Origin: Dioscorea cayenensis subsp. rotundata
Taxonomy: Eukaryota; Streptophyta; Magnoliopsida; Dioscoreales; Dioscoreaceae
NCBI RefSeq assembly: GCF_009730915.1
Contig: NC_052475.1
Span: 1,860,001-1,924,000 of the forward strand
DNA: 64,000 nt
Direction of reading: 5' to 3'
Made by a program: the position numbers and the translations under genes. How positions within the stretch are numbered: position 1 is the stretch's first letter; every line of letters begins with the position of its first letter. Of the stretch, positions 24,541 through 36,456 are shown piece after piece. The notes beneath the pieces were generated by a model. It made no database searches. It saw only the letters and a program-made list of their open reading frames with translations, and was not told the origin of the DNA.

Positions 24541-24827
24541 AATACCCTAAATGATCCCTGTACTTAGGTCACTTTATCCTTTTAGTCCCTTTATTCAGAA
24601 ATGCTCCCAATTAGTCCCTCTATTTTTGAAAATATGTCCACTTAATCTTTTTAGGCTTGAAAATAACTCAACTAGTCTCTGTATTAGAGGGGCTAGTTGG
24701 GAAGAGACTAAAAGTAAATGAACTAAATGGACCTATTTTCAAGAGCAGAAGAACTAGTTGGGAACATTTCTGAGTAGAGGGACTAAAAAGACAGAGTGAT
24801 CTAAGTAGAGGGATCATTTAGGGTATT
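24541..24827. mobile_element. Foldback MITE with arms over 100 bp
   Basis: The left arm starts AATACCCTAAATGATCCC and the reverse complement of the right arm starts with the same 18 bases. Similarity continues through TTTTAGTCCCT, CAGAAATG and TTGAAAATA blocks for over 100 bp, leaving a short loop. It sits between (TA)n tracts (before 24541 and 24832-24860), which fits insertion at TA. No coding sequence. Confidence 0.8.
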
Positions 24828-24828
24828 C

Positions 24829-24859
<31 letters not shown>

Positions 24860-24860
24860 C

Positions 24861-26268
24861 CAAGTTTAAAGATTTTACTTTTTAGGATAGAAAATGAAGT
24901 TCAAAAATAACTATTTTCTGTTTTTTTTTCTTTTATTTTTGTCAATGCATGTAGGTGATTTAATTATTAATTAACAAATGAGATATGAGATCTGATTAGT
25001 TTTAATAAAAATTAATAATTAGTGGAAATCTCTAGACGAAGATAAAATGGAAATAAAATACAATATAAATATAAACATCATATATGCAAACTATTTTAAA
25101 AATATAGAGATTAAATATTTAAAACAAAAAGGAGAGCTCAATTTTATTTTTCTTAACTCGCTCAAAGTTGATATGATTACAATCTAATTATATACCGAAA
25201 GAATGAACACACACATATTGATCAATTTATTTTATTTTTTAAAACAGTAGTTCTTTTAATAGGAAAAAAAAAAAGGAAATTCCACTTAATCTCATCATGA
25301 TCATGATGATAATCATCATCATATCTTCTCCCACTACTTAACAAGGTACAGATAAGATACTTAAGAATGAAACAAGAATTAATGGTGACTTATATTAGTG
25401 CTTAGTGGAGTATGGTAAGTGGTGTGATGTTTAATTTGGGAAATCCCACCCAATATATAATGTTCATTGAATAATCCCATTAATAAAAATTTAATTAAGT
25501 GGTGGTGAAGTGACAAGGTTCGTGGAACCATTAATTAAGTCAAAGCTCTCCACCATCTCACCAACTTTATCATCATTAATAAAACACTCTCTTATCTACT
25601 TATCCTTGCAATCAATTTAAGCAAACATATATATATTTAGAATGAAATAAATTAGCAATTCACTTACTATTTTATACAAAAATGGACCTTCCGAAATGGT
25701 TGATGTAGACTGTGAGCTTGCTGAATTTTGACTTTAATTAATATTTTTAAATTTTATTTTTACAGATTTGGGTGAAACTTATCTTTTGTGTTAGGTACTA
25801 TGCATTTCTTTTAATTTAATTAATTAATTAATTAATTCGCCACCTTCTATGTTCTTTTAATTTTTACTTTAAGAAGAAAAAAAAATGATATTTCATTTTT
25901 GTGAGTTTTTATTTTTAATATTAATTTATAAAAATATTGTAAGAAAAATAAAAAATGATTAGAATTCATGCAACACAAAATAACAAAACAAGGTAGATTT
26001 TAATGCACATAATTAATAATGTGAAAACATTGCCATGTAGACAAGCAAGCAAACAACACAAACTATTAAAATTATTATTATTATTATTATAATACAATTG
26101 TTGTTCATGAATTCAACTTTTCACAACCACTTCCTCTTTCTTTCACCCTCACTCTCCCTCTCTCTCTCTCTTTCTTGCAAGTCAAAATAACACTAGCAAG
26201 AGTGTTTGTGTTGTAATTTGTTAGCAAATCATCATCCACAAATAAAAACCCTAATTAATCTAATGATC
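24861..26268. other. AT-rich spacer downstream of the ABCG gene
   Basis: No gene seen. It contains TTAAT and ATT short repeats and a CTCTCT tract (26150-26172). The part next to 26269 is expected to be the 3' UTR of the ABCG transporter. Confidence 0.45.
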
Positions 26269-27582
26269 TCAAATCTTAATACGCCTAAGAGCAACATAAG
26301 CCAAGATCCTATAACCAACAAACATAACCACCAAAGCCACAACACTAGCAATAACACCAACCTCTTCAACCTCCCCTACAATATCACTACTATCATTCTT
26401 CCTCCCTTGTCCTTGCCCTAACCCTAACCTTGTAATCTCACTCTGCTTATACTGCACTCCAATCAACAACCTAAAACAGTAAAATGTAAATGAAGCATAC
26501 TTGAGCCAAACCATCCCAGCAGGTAAATTCTGAACATAAAAACCTCCAGTTAAAAGAAAAGCCAGCATTGTGACAGTTGCCATTGTTGAAGCTTGCTTTG
26601 CATCCATAATAATAGCTCCCAAAGCCAAGCCAAGACCCTGAGCAACAAGGACATACCCTAAAAGCAGAGCCAGTGTCAGCATGAAAGCCCCAAACTCAGG
26701 CCTTAGCCCAGCCATCCAGTAAACAACAAGGACAAACACAGTTGGAAGTAAGAGCTCCATGGGCAAGTCTCCAACCATTCTTGCCATGAAATAAGAGGAC
26801 AAAGAGTACATGCCAGAGGACCTTTCTTTAATGAAGATAGGACGGTCTTGTGGGAAGGTGAAGACTGAGTTGAAGGAGGCAAAGACACCTAAAAAGATGG
26901 TGATGAAGAAGAGAAGGCCTAAACGGTCTTGGATGTTGTTGATGTTGGAGTGCCACCACATGAGGCCTGCAAGAATGGCAGTAGCTAAGACTTGGAATAT
27001 TCTCAGGGAGCTGAAAGATTCATGCCTTCTTTCTTTGAGGCTTCTGTGGAAGAGGATGGTGAACTGGCTCAGCCAGCTTATATTGCAGTAGTCTTTCTTC
27101 TTCTTCTTGTTCTGCATCTCTTCTTCTTTCTTATTGTTGTTGCTGCTTATTGTCTCTGTAATTCATTCATGATCATGAATTAATTAGCTTTCATTCATAC
27201 CTCCATGCATGCATGCATGCATGCAATAGGGTTCATGTACGTACAATCAATATTCATGTTTTCATATTTTTCCCCCTTTTTCTTTTCATATATATACAGA
27301 GAGAAAGTGTGAATAAATCATACTATGGCTAAAAAGAATAAACACAAACAACCAAGTAGTTTTATTTTGGTGGATTATATTTCGTTGGTTTGTAAACTAA
27401 ATAGCTTGATAAATCGATCGAATAGTGAAACTTGAATTATATAAATATATATAGAGAGAGACTTCATTTTAAAGTTCAAACAGAGGATGTTGAAGACTTG
27501 AAGTTACATTGTACTAATATTTTGTTTAATCTTTGAATATAAGAGTAAGATATCTTAAACAATAATTGCTTCATGTCAGTGT

Positions 27583-27620
<38 letters not shown>

Positions 27621-27872
27621 ATAGAAACTAAGCAATGATAACATGTGTGAAAAGAGTATACGCAAAAATTCCTTTGTCGTACCTGTTTGGACGGCATCTC
27701 TAGTTAACGTAGCATTGATACATTCCTTAACTTTTGGGGCTAATGTTTTGTTATAAGATGTGACCAAAGTTTGCTTCACACTAGAAGGGTCTCCATGATT
27801 GTCTCCATGTGCAATCCCTACAAATATTATCAGAAACCCTAATTAATCTTAGCATCAAGATATATGAAATTC

Positions 27873-27909
<37 letters not shown>

Positions 27910-30264
27910 AAAAGTTTCTATTATATGCACAAAATTATATATATTATCCAACCTACACTTCCACCACAAATTTTGAGAATGGTTGTCACTAGATTGTCCA
28001 TTAATTGAATTGTATGAATTGTATGAAGGTGAGTTGCTACCTCTCAAAGTAGATGTGACTTGTTTCAATCTATATGAGACTAATAATTTTTCAATATATG
28101 TCTACATATATCACAATTATTTATACTATAATAAAGCAACACATTCATTCTCTTTTGTCCATCTCCTTCCACTGTTAATATTGTTCAATGAATATATTGA
28201 TTTCAATTTTTAGGTGGAGCCTATACCCTTCAAAGTGGACACTTATATATATATATATATATCTCTTTGAAATATTAATTGTTCTCATGATAAGCATTTA
28301 TCACCCTTAATCCTCTTTAATTTGAGTCCATAGGAATAGGACAATGGGATTTCTTTAATTAAAGAAGTGTATGAAAAAAGAAAGCTAGCCAGTCATGACC
28401 TATAAAGGATCCACCCAAAGCAAAGGGACACATGTTTGAGGTTTATAGTGCTAGTACAAAAGGGTTCACCATCACATCCACCACTAACATGCTAACGTGT
28501 CACTATGTACATCAAACCAAGCTATACAACCTTTCAAAGGGATATAAATCTCAATATTCCTTTTGGATAACTAGGTTTTGTTCTTCCTCTCTATTATTTT
28601 TTTTCTTTTTTTCTCCTTTTTTCCTACTTTGGGGGCTCCTCTTTTTATCCCCTTCTTTATTTATTAATCAAATTCTTTAATTGAAAAGACTGATAGAATA
28701 AAAAAAAACCAAACAAAATTTCTATTTTTGATTTTATATAATCTATATGACAATGATTTTTCAACGGCTTGACTTTTCTTTAGGTCTTCAATTATTTTTT
28801 CCATTAAAATCCAAACTTTCATGTTATGCCATGTAGCAAGTTTCCAATATATATATATATGTCCATGCTACCCTCAATTGTCAAACCATGAAATTCCCTA
28901 AAAAAAAAACAAATTAAAAACTCATGCAAAAAATCCAATAATTTAATTAAATAAACAACAATAACCTCATATCATTAAATCATAAAACTATCCACCAACA
29001 AATTTAAATTTGCATGCAGAATAATTCAAACCTCAAAACACCTAAACCCATGCAAAAATCCAATAATATTATCAAAACAAATAACCACCACCACCACCAT
29101 CAAATCAAAAATATTCTCCTAAATTTTCCCATAAACAAACAAAACACTCTCTACCTCTAAAAATCTTACTATTTAATTATCCATTTATATATATATATAT
29201 ATCAACTCATGCATAACATCCATATATATATAAATAAAAATAAAAAAAACCAAATAATAATTAAATAATAAAATAAAAAAAAAATAAAAACCAAAACTCA
29301 CCATTTGCAAGATCAAGCATGAAATCAGCAGGATTAAGTTGAAACCCAGGCACAAACCCTAATTTCTCAAAATACTCCATAGCTTCAAATCCCTTCCCAA
29401 AATACACACACTTCCCCTCCGCCGACATCACCATCACCAAATCAAACATTTGGTAAGCCTGACTCGCCGGCTGATGCACCGCCATCACCACCCCTCTCCC
29501 CTTCTCCTTCGCCTCCCTCCCCAACCCTTTCACCACCCTCTGCGCCGCCGTCGCATCCAACCCCGACGTCGGCTCATCCAACACCATCACACTCGGATCC
29601 ACCAACACCTCCTTCCCAATACTCACCCTCCTCCTCTCCCCTCCTGAAACCCCTCTCACATAAGCATTTCCAACAATCGTCTCCGAGCACTTCTCCAACC
29701 CTAACTCCACCATCACCTTCTCCGCCGCCATCACCTTTTCCTCCTTCCCCATCGTCCTCGGCAACCTCAACAGCGCCGCGAACACCAGCGTCTCCCTCAC
29801 CGTCAGATGCGGGTACAAAACATCATCCTGAGCCACAAATCCTATCCTCTTGATCTCCGCCCTCGTCAGCCTTTTCCCGTTCGCCAGCACCGCGCCGCCG
29901 TGCCTCGATTGGAGTCTCCCGGAGATGATGTTCAGCAATGTCGATTTCCCGCTCCCTGACGGCCCTAGTATCGCTAAGACCTCGCCGGGGGAAACCATTC
30001 CGGTGATCCCTTCTATGATTGTTCTCTCTTCTTGAACTCCCACCACTGAGCAATCCATCCTCAGGATTTGACTCATCGTTCCGGATTTCTTCTGCCTCGG
30101 GACATATTTTATCTTATATGATAAATCAATAAACTGCAAGAATCATTGCACAAACCGTGTTATCATATTCTTGACAAAATAAATAAAAAAAAAAATTAAA
30201 ATTAATCAATATGGGACTATTAGTTTGTTGGGTTTGGCACCTGGAGATGAATAGGAATAGGCAT
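26269..30264 (-). CDS. ABCG25: ABCG half-transporter, ABCG25-like (abscisic acid exporter family)
   Basis: ATP-binding-cassette half-size transporter of the plant ABCG (WBC) group. Exons: 30264-30241 (eight codons), 30133-29302, 27817-27683, 27155-26269. All junctions are GT-AG and in phase, giving 625 aa. Nucleotide-binding parts: Walker A GPSGSGKS (about 65-72), Q-loop QDD, signature SGGER (about 171-175), Walker B with VMVLDEPTSGLD (about 190-201). The third exon codes a linker with VKQTLVTSYNKTLAPKVKEC. The fourth codes the six-helix domain, with RRHESFSSLRIFQVLATAI, SGMYSLSSYFMARMVGDLP, AIIMDAKQASTMATVTMLAF and terminal YRILAYVALRRIKI. The linker and C-terminus resemble Arabidopsis ABCG25, a plasma-membrane ABA exporter, more than ABCG14, as far as I can judge from memory. 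Function is inferred from that similarity. Confidence 0.9.
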
Positions 30265-30316
30265 GTTTCAGATTTGAAAAGTAGAAGACGAGAAGGGTGG
30301 GATGGTGATGAGGGGG

Positions 30317-30323
30317 TATTTAT
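30317..30323 (-). promoter_or_regulatory. TATA box of the ABCG25-like gene
   Basis: ATAAATA on the minus strand about 53 bp before the start codon, which leaves a short leader of roughly 20 bp. Confidence 0.55.
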
Positions 30324-30390
30324 GGAGTGGAGGAGTGGGAGTGAGGATTATGATTAGGTAAGGAATAGTTGGTAATGGGAGGGAATGGGA

Positions 30391-30586
30391 CACGTGGCTG
30401 GTGATGAGAGGGGAGATAGAAAGAAAGAGAGAGAGAGAGAGAGAGAGCATGAGAGAGATTTACGTGCAAGAGAAAAGAGTGGAAAAGGGGTGTGGATTTT
30501 TCGTGGCGGATGAAGACGAATGACACGTCAAAAGAAAGAGATGAGTGGGCCCCATGACGCACTTGATCTGTTTACCCACCACGTGT
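30391..30586 (-). promoter_or_regulatory. ABRE/G-box cluster upstream of the ABCG25-like gene
   Basis: CACGTGGC at 30391-30398 (a textbook ABRE core), TACGTGC at 30471-30477, GACACGTCA at 30522-30530 and CCACGTGT at 30579-30586 lie 125-325 bp before the start codon. A (GA)n tract (30423-30447) lies between them. ACGT-core sites bind ABA-response bZIP factors in plants, so ABA-responsive expression of this exporter would be expected. Confidence 0.6.
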
Positions 30587-30735
30587 CCCCCGTTAATGAT
30601 GCTAATGCTGCTGATTGCGTGAGCCGTGAACTCGGTTCCCACTTGGTTGGGTTTTCAAAAGCACAAGAAATATAGACCCCGGCACCGGCAGGTCTCTTTT
30701 TTCTTTTTTCTTTTTTTTCTTTTTCTCACCAAATA

Positions 30736-31560
30736 AATATTAATTTTATTTAATATAATTTTGGAATATCAGCCAAATCTGTTTAATTAGTTTTTTAAAG
30801 TATTAGGCTCTAAACAACCCGTCCCAGATGAAGTACCAAAAGATTTAAAAAAATATAAGATTTTTTCCAACATGTGTTTTTGGAACACATAAAGATTTTA
30901 ATTTCAAACCAACTCTATTGCTAATTTGTTTCATAATAATAAAAATGTGAAAGTTTATGGTCAAAATAACTTAATAATGTCGGTAAACAACATCTTGTTA
31001 TAGGTTGGTTGCCTTATTTAATTTTTGAGGTAATGTGGAACAAATATAATTATTTTCATTGACAATAATGAGAAGATTGTAAAATTTATGAAAATATCGT
31101 ACTAATTATTTTGAATTTTAATAATATTAATTATATTTAATATGATTTTGGAATATCACCCAACTCTTTTTATTATTATAGTGATATTCATTTAATTATT
31201 TAATTTTTAAAATTTTTCACTCATCAATTTTCTAAAATATTAGACTTTAAACCAGTCCGTAATGAAGGACTAAAAATTTTATAAAAAAATAGATCTTTTT
31301 CAACATGTGTTTTTGGAACACATAAGGATTTGAATTCTAAATCAACCTTGTTGAAATTTCATCTCATAATAATTAAAATGTGAAAGTTAACGGTCAAAAT
31401 GATTTAATAATGTTGGTAAACAATACCTTACGATGGGTTGGTAGCCTCATTTAGTGTTTGAGACTCAAATGTGTACCGAATATAATCATTTTCATTGACA
31501 ATAATAAGGAGATTGTAAAATTTAATAGAAATATCATACTAATTATTTTGAATTTTAAAA
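30736..31560. repeat. Two degenerate tandem copies of a 385-440 bp unit
   Basis: Copy 1 (about 30736-31120) and copy 2 (about 31121-31560) share AACATGTGTTTTTGGAACAC, AATGTGAAAGTT, GGTCAAAAT, TTTTCATTGACAATAAT and ACTAATTATTTTGAATTTTA in the same order. Both lack coding sequence. The origin is unknown. Confidence 0.75.
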
Positions 31561-32227
31561 CACAACTCTATCATTATCGGTAGCTAGAAAGTTTTTTTTT
31601 TTTTTTTTTAACTTTAAATTAAAAAAAGGAAAAATTTAAAAATCTCTATACCTATATTAACATACACTGATTTCCTGAAACATTTTTCTAAAATAATCTT
31701 ATATAAGTCTAACCAACATGATTAATTTAATTATTGCAATTTAATTAACACTCAACCCTCAGTACTGAAAAAAATAAATATTTCATCTGAGGTCCCCCTC
31801 ATATATCATTCGAAAATCGAAATTTAATGAATACAAAAGATGCCATAATTTATTTGGACATTCTTGTGTCGTTGCCATCACTAACCAAATTAAATTAAAT
31901 TTTACACAAATAAAAGAAAAGAAAAAAAATATAAATATAAAAAAAGACATCAATGTAGGAAGACTTTCTTCATAGATTGGAAGTGGAGGTGGACGTAAGT
32001 GTTGACTTTCATAATTTCTTGTAACTCGGTGAAAGTCTTGTAAGTAATGGAACCCATTTGAAGCCGTGCAAAGAGAGGAGTTTGAAAATAACAACAAAAG
32101 TATATATGATCACGTCTAGTGGACATTTTATTCATTGCACTTGTTCACTCAATTGACAAAACTTTTTATGGTTTTAAAAAAAATAAATTTAAATTATTGT
32201 GATGTATAATGTTCTTCATAATTCAAC
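31561..32227. other. AT-rich spacer
   Basis: No gene supported. A minus-strand open frame near 31783-32097 is low-complexity and unsupported. Confidence 0.35.
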
Positions 32228-32625
32228 TACTAAAATTGATGTGGATTACGATGTAATTTTCAATCAAACATTTAATTAATATAACAATAAAAAGTTCTAA
32301 AGGTTATTTTCAATACCTATTTATGTTTTGTTGGTATTGATTTATCTTTTTCATTCATATGATATGGATCTTTCATATACGATATTTTCGTGTAATTTAC
32401 GTTTTCCACGTACTTTTTAATAAAGTAGATGATTACGTTGTAATTTTCACTTCTTTATTGTGGCAATCAAAAAACATCTAAAGGTTCTCTTCAGTACCTA
32501 TGGATCTTTTGTTGTCATCGATTTATCTTTTTTGTTTGTATGATGTATATCTTCTACATATATTGCTATATTTACATGTAACTTATGTTTTTTACGTACC
32601 TTTTGGTAAAAGAGATGATTGGTCT
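32228..32625. repeat. Two degenerate tandem copies of a ~195 bp unit
   Basis: ACGATGTAATTTTCA, TCTAAAGGTT, CAGTACCTAT-like, TTGATTTATCTTTTT and TTACGTTTT/CACGTAC blocks appear once at 32240-32430 and again at 32430-32625 in the same order. Non-coding. Confidence 0.65.
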
Positions 32626-33090
32626 TTTTCACTAAATTTCATATGATAACATGTTTTTAATGTTACATTGATAAAATGTTGATTTTAGTTCATATCAATT
32701 TAATATTTACTAATTGGAAAGTCAAACTTAATTTTAAAAGTCATTATAAAATTATCAATCCTGACATAATATTAAAAATAAAAAAAATAATCTAATACTA
32801 TACCATCAACATATAAAATGATATAATAACTACGTAATGTAATTCTAGAATCAATTCGGTGCTTAACTCATTATGCGTTAAACTTTTAATCTCATCCATT
32901 GTCAAATTTCATCTTTTTGACTAACCACAATTAATTTATAGAGATATGATGTGCATAAGCATCAACTTTAAATTCCTTTAATAATAATAATCATAATAAT
33001 AATAACAATATGTGATTTCATAAACTACAATTCATTGAATTGTTTTATGGTGCCAAATTAACAAGTGCCCATTTATATATATGATGGAAT

Positions 33091-33294
33091 CTACTCCTCC
33101 ATTGAAGAAGCACAAGCACAACCACAAGCACAAGAACAAGAACAAGAACAAGAACAAGCATTTACTCTAGTTCCTGTGGGTGAATAAATCCTGCCGCCCC
33201 ACTTCTCTAAAAACCAACCAAAACCTTCATCCCAGTAAAGACAAACGCTTCTCTTCTTTTTCATTATTATTAATAAAATAATATATAAACTCAT
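33091..33294 (-). CDS. Doubtful small Cys-rich open frame
   Basis: 67 codons. A hydrophobic N-terminus and a KRSVCLYWDEGFGW segment are followed by a run of alternating Cys-Ser/Cys-Ala/Gly produced by a hexanucleotide array (CACAAG/AACAAG, 33108-33158). The central part has ordinary residue mix, which is why it is listed. The repetitive tail would arise from any read-through of the array, and no splice or promoter evidence supports it. No family recognised. Confidence 0.15.
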   Translation of the reverse strand: MSLYIILLIIMKKKRSVCLYWDEGFGWFLEKWGGRIYSPTGTRVNACSCSCSCSCACGCACASSMEE

Positions 33295-33505
33295 TGTGTT
33301 TTGACTACTTGTAACCCACTTCCAAAGTTAGTTTATCATCACCCATTGCTACCTATTCATATTTATTATATCTGAATAATAGAATAATAATAATTCAAAA
33401 ATTATAGTTACAAAAATTAAATACAACAACTAAAGAAAACAAGCCAATATATACTCATTTTAGTGAGTTGTACGTAGTTCATTGTATATGTAGAGTATTT
33501 CATTA

Positions 33506-33506
<1 letters not shown>

Positions 33507-33547
<41 letters not shown>
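33507..33547. repeat. (ATT)n microsatellite
   Basis: About 13 perfect ATT units. Confidence 0.85.
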
Positions 33548-33549
<2 letters not shown>

Positions 33550-34439
33550 TTTATTTTTAATTGTCGATGAACTAATTTTTCAAGAGTGATATCTTCTAAA
33601 CTAGTTCAAATAAAAGTGTTGAAAACTCTATATGTGTGTATAAATGAGAGGAGAATTTTATCAATAAAGATTTAAACATAATATGTTAAAATATAAATGG
33701 ATGTATTCATCCAAAAGGCATAAAAAATAATTAAAATTCTATATATACAACTTTTAGTTTTAGATAATATGTAAAAAAAAAGTACGTATATATATAGAGA
33801 GATATATAGAAGAAGAATCTAGAGAAGAGTTTTTTTTATAGAATTTTAATGAAACCATAAAGGGGTGATTTTCAAAATATTTGTGCTGTGTTGAGGGGCC
33901 ATGAAATCTTCTTATACAGTAATTCAATTGACTCAAAAAAGACTGACTTGATCATATTGCTCTCTTTTGAGAAGAATCTCTCCAATGTGTTTGAGAGGTG
34001 GCTACAGATAGTGTAAAAATACCTTTTTTTTATTTTTTTCTTTTCTTTTTCTTTTTCTTTTTTAATTTTGATGAATTTGGTGCATGATCATGAAAGGAAC
34101 TTGATCCCATGCATGTTTGAGAAGAAGTAAATTTACTGTTTTAGCTAAGAGAAGATGCACATATAATGTTTGCACATTTCAAAAGAGGGTAGGCAACAAG
34201 CACAAATATATATTAAAAAAAAGATTGGGATTCTTCAAAGATATTAAAAAATAAAAATAAAAATTAAAAGAGTGTGCTTAAAGTTTAGGAGGAAAAGGGC
34301 TTCCATTTCTAAATTTGATTAGAATTAGATTTCTAATTATTCCTTTTACCAAAGGTGCATGTATGTTCTTCATTGGGCCACATTGTGGGGAAGCTAGACC
34401 ATGATGAATTAATATTTATTTATTTTTGTGTAGGTTTCT

Positions 34440-35700
34440 AAAAGAGGTAGAATGGGTGGAAAGAAATATTAATCTTTGGTTAAAAAAGTGTTAAATACCC
34501 TGCATAGATTTTAATCATAAGTAAGAAAGTTTTTGACTCAATTTCTCAATAAAGTGAATAAGTTTTTCATATATATTTATAGTTATCCTTATAGTTATAT
34601 GTCAAAAGGAAACATGATGATATTAATATATTAATTTATTGTTAATCATATTCAATATTTTATATTTTTATTGATGAAGAATATCCTAAAATCTTTTTTT
34701 TACCAAAGCACATGTCAGTGAAATAGTATGTTAGTTTATAAAAATAAAAACAATGTTTGTATTATTAGATGGATTGGATATCTATAAATATATAAGTGTT
34801 CATCATGATCATGTTGATTACTTTTAATAAAGATAAAAAATCTTGACTCAATCTCCTGTGAAAGAATATAAACTTTTTTATTTATTTTTTTAATAGATAG
34901 AAACAGTTATATGTTGAAAGAAAACTTTATGATATTAATATATCTGGTGTTAATCACAATCAATATTTTATATTTTTATTAATAAAAATTATTTTAAATT
35001 TATTTTCGTCGAAGCATCTGTCGGCCAGAGAGTACATATAGAAAAAGTTCGTCCATAAAAATAATAATAACTTAAAGATCGATATTAGTTCTATATGGAT
35101 TCAATACCTATAGATTTTTAAAAATATGCATTAATATTTGATTAAAAATAATTAAATATCTATAATTTCATCATCATGCTTAATTTCAACAATGAAAAAA
35201 AAACTTGAATCAATTCCCCACTAAAGCACTTAAATTTTCTTTATAATTTAATTAAGTGATCTTTATAGTAATATGTAGAAAAGAAAATTGATAATATTAA
35301 TATACTTAGTGTTGATCGTTATTAATATTTTTCTAATTTCATTAGTGAAGAATATCCTAAATTTTATTTTTATCAAATTATTTGTCTGCAAAAAAGTACA
35401 TACAAAAAAGTTATAGTCTTCATGCTTAATTTTTAATAAAGAAAAAATATTGACTTAATTTCCAGCTAAAGCATCAAAAAAAATTTTCTTTTTAAGTGGT
35501 CCAAATGATCATATATCCAAAAGATATGCGATGATATTAATATTATCTGTATTAATTACAATAAAATTTTTCTATTTTTATTGGTGAAGAATATCCTAAA
35601 TGCTATTGGTTTTTACTTATGCATCTATGAGTTAGAGTATTACAAGTATGGGAAAAAAATTAGCCTATAAAAGAATAGAAATAATAATAATAAAGTAGTT
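34440..35700. repeat. Four degenerate tandem copies of a 250-350 bp unit
   Basis: Each copy has a TTGACTCAAT(T)TC block (34534, 34842, 35194, 35448 approximately), a GATATTAATAT block, a TTTATTxxTGAAGAATATCCTAAA block and a CATxTGTCxG block in the same order. The decay between copies is large, so the array is old. No coding sequence. Confidence 0.65.
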
Positions 35701-36127
35701 CCATATTTTAATTTACATAAATAAAATAAAATAAATTTGATAAAAAAAAGTTTTTGGGATTCTTGCTTATGTGAAGAGAGAATATTTTTGTTTTCTTCTA
35801 ATTTATTTTATTTTATTATTGTTATATTAATTTGAATGCAAGATGGAAGATGTATTGGCCTACCATAGTCCTTGATTAAGAGTATTGCCATTATTGCAAC
35901 ATAAACACGAGTTATTGACCAACGCTCACTTAATTCATCATGAAATCCCCCAAACCAAATTTATTGGTTGCTTATTTTTTCATACAATGAATGATTAAAA
36001 GTCTTAACATTTCTTTCTATTTTTCCTCTTTATTTTATTTTTTTTCCTAATATGACAAACATATATATACAGGGTGTGTATAACAAAGGTAATGAAGGTC
36101 GGCCGTGTATTCTCACCCGTCAATACA

Positions 36128-36456
36128 AATTGAGTTATAAATTCACACCCATATGGGCCATATCTAAAGACTTTTAGTATTATCATATCCAGGACATTTT
36201 GAATTAAGACAATAAATGTTCCCAAACAGTACTTTTGAGCTCACATAGTCACACCTATATCTAAAGACTTTTAGAATTATTGTGTCCAAAACTTTTTAAA
36301 CAAAAAAATTAAATATTTCTCAAACAGTACCGACAAATTGAGTTATAAACTCACACCCATATCTAAAGACTTTTAATATTATCATATCCAGAACATTTTG
36401 AATTAAGACAATAAATGTCCCCCAAACAGTACTTCTGAGCTCACATAGTCACACTC
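36128..36456. repeat. Tandem repeat array running into the assembly gap
   Basis: TATCTAAAGACTTTTAxxAT and ATTATCATATCCAGxACATT blocks, followed by CAATAAATGTxCCCAAACAG and GAGCTCACATAGTCACAC, occur twice nearly identically, with a diverged copy between. The last copy is cut by the N run, so the array probably continues into the gap. Confidence 0.8.

Noticed and set aside
29450-29647. His/Pro-rich plus-strand frame
   Set aside because: Antisense of the ABC nucleotide-binding exon.
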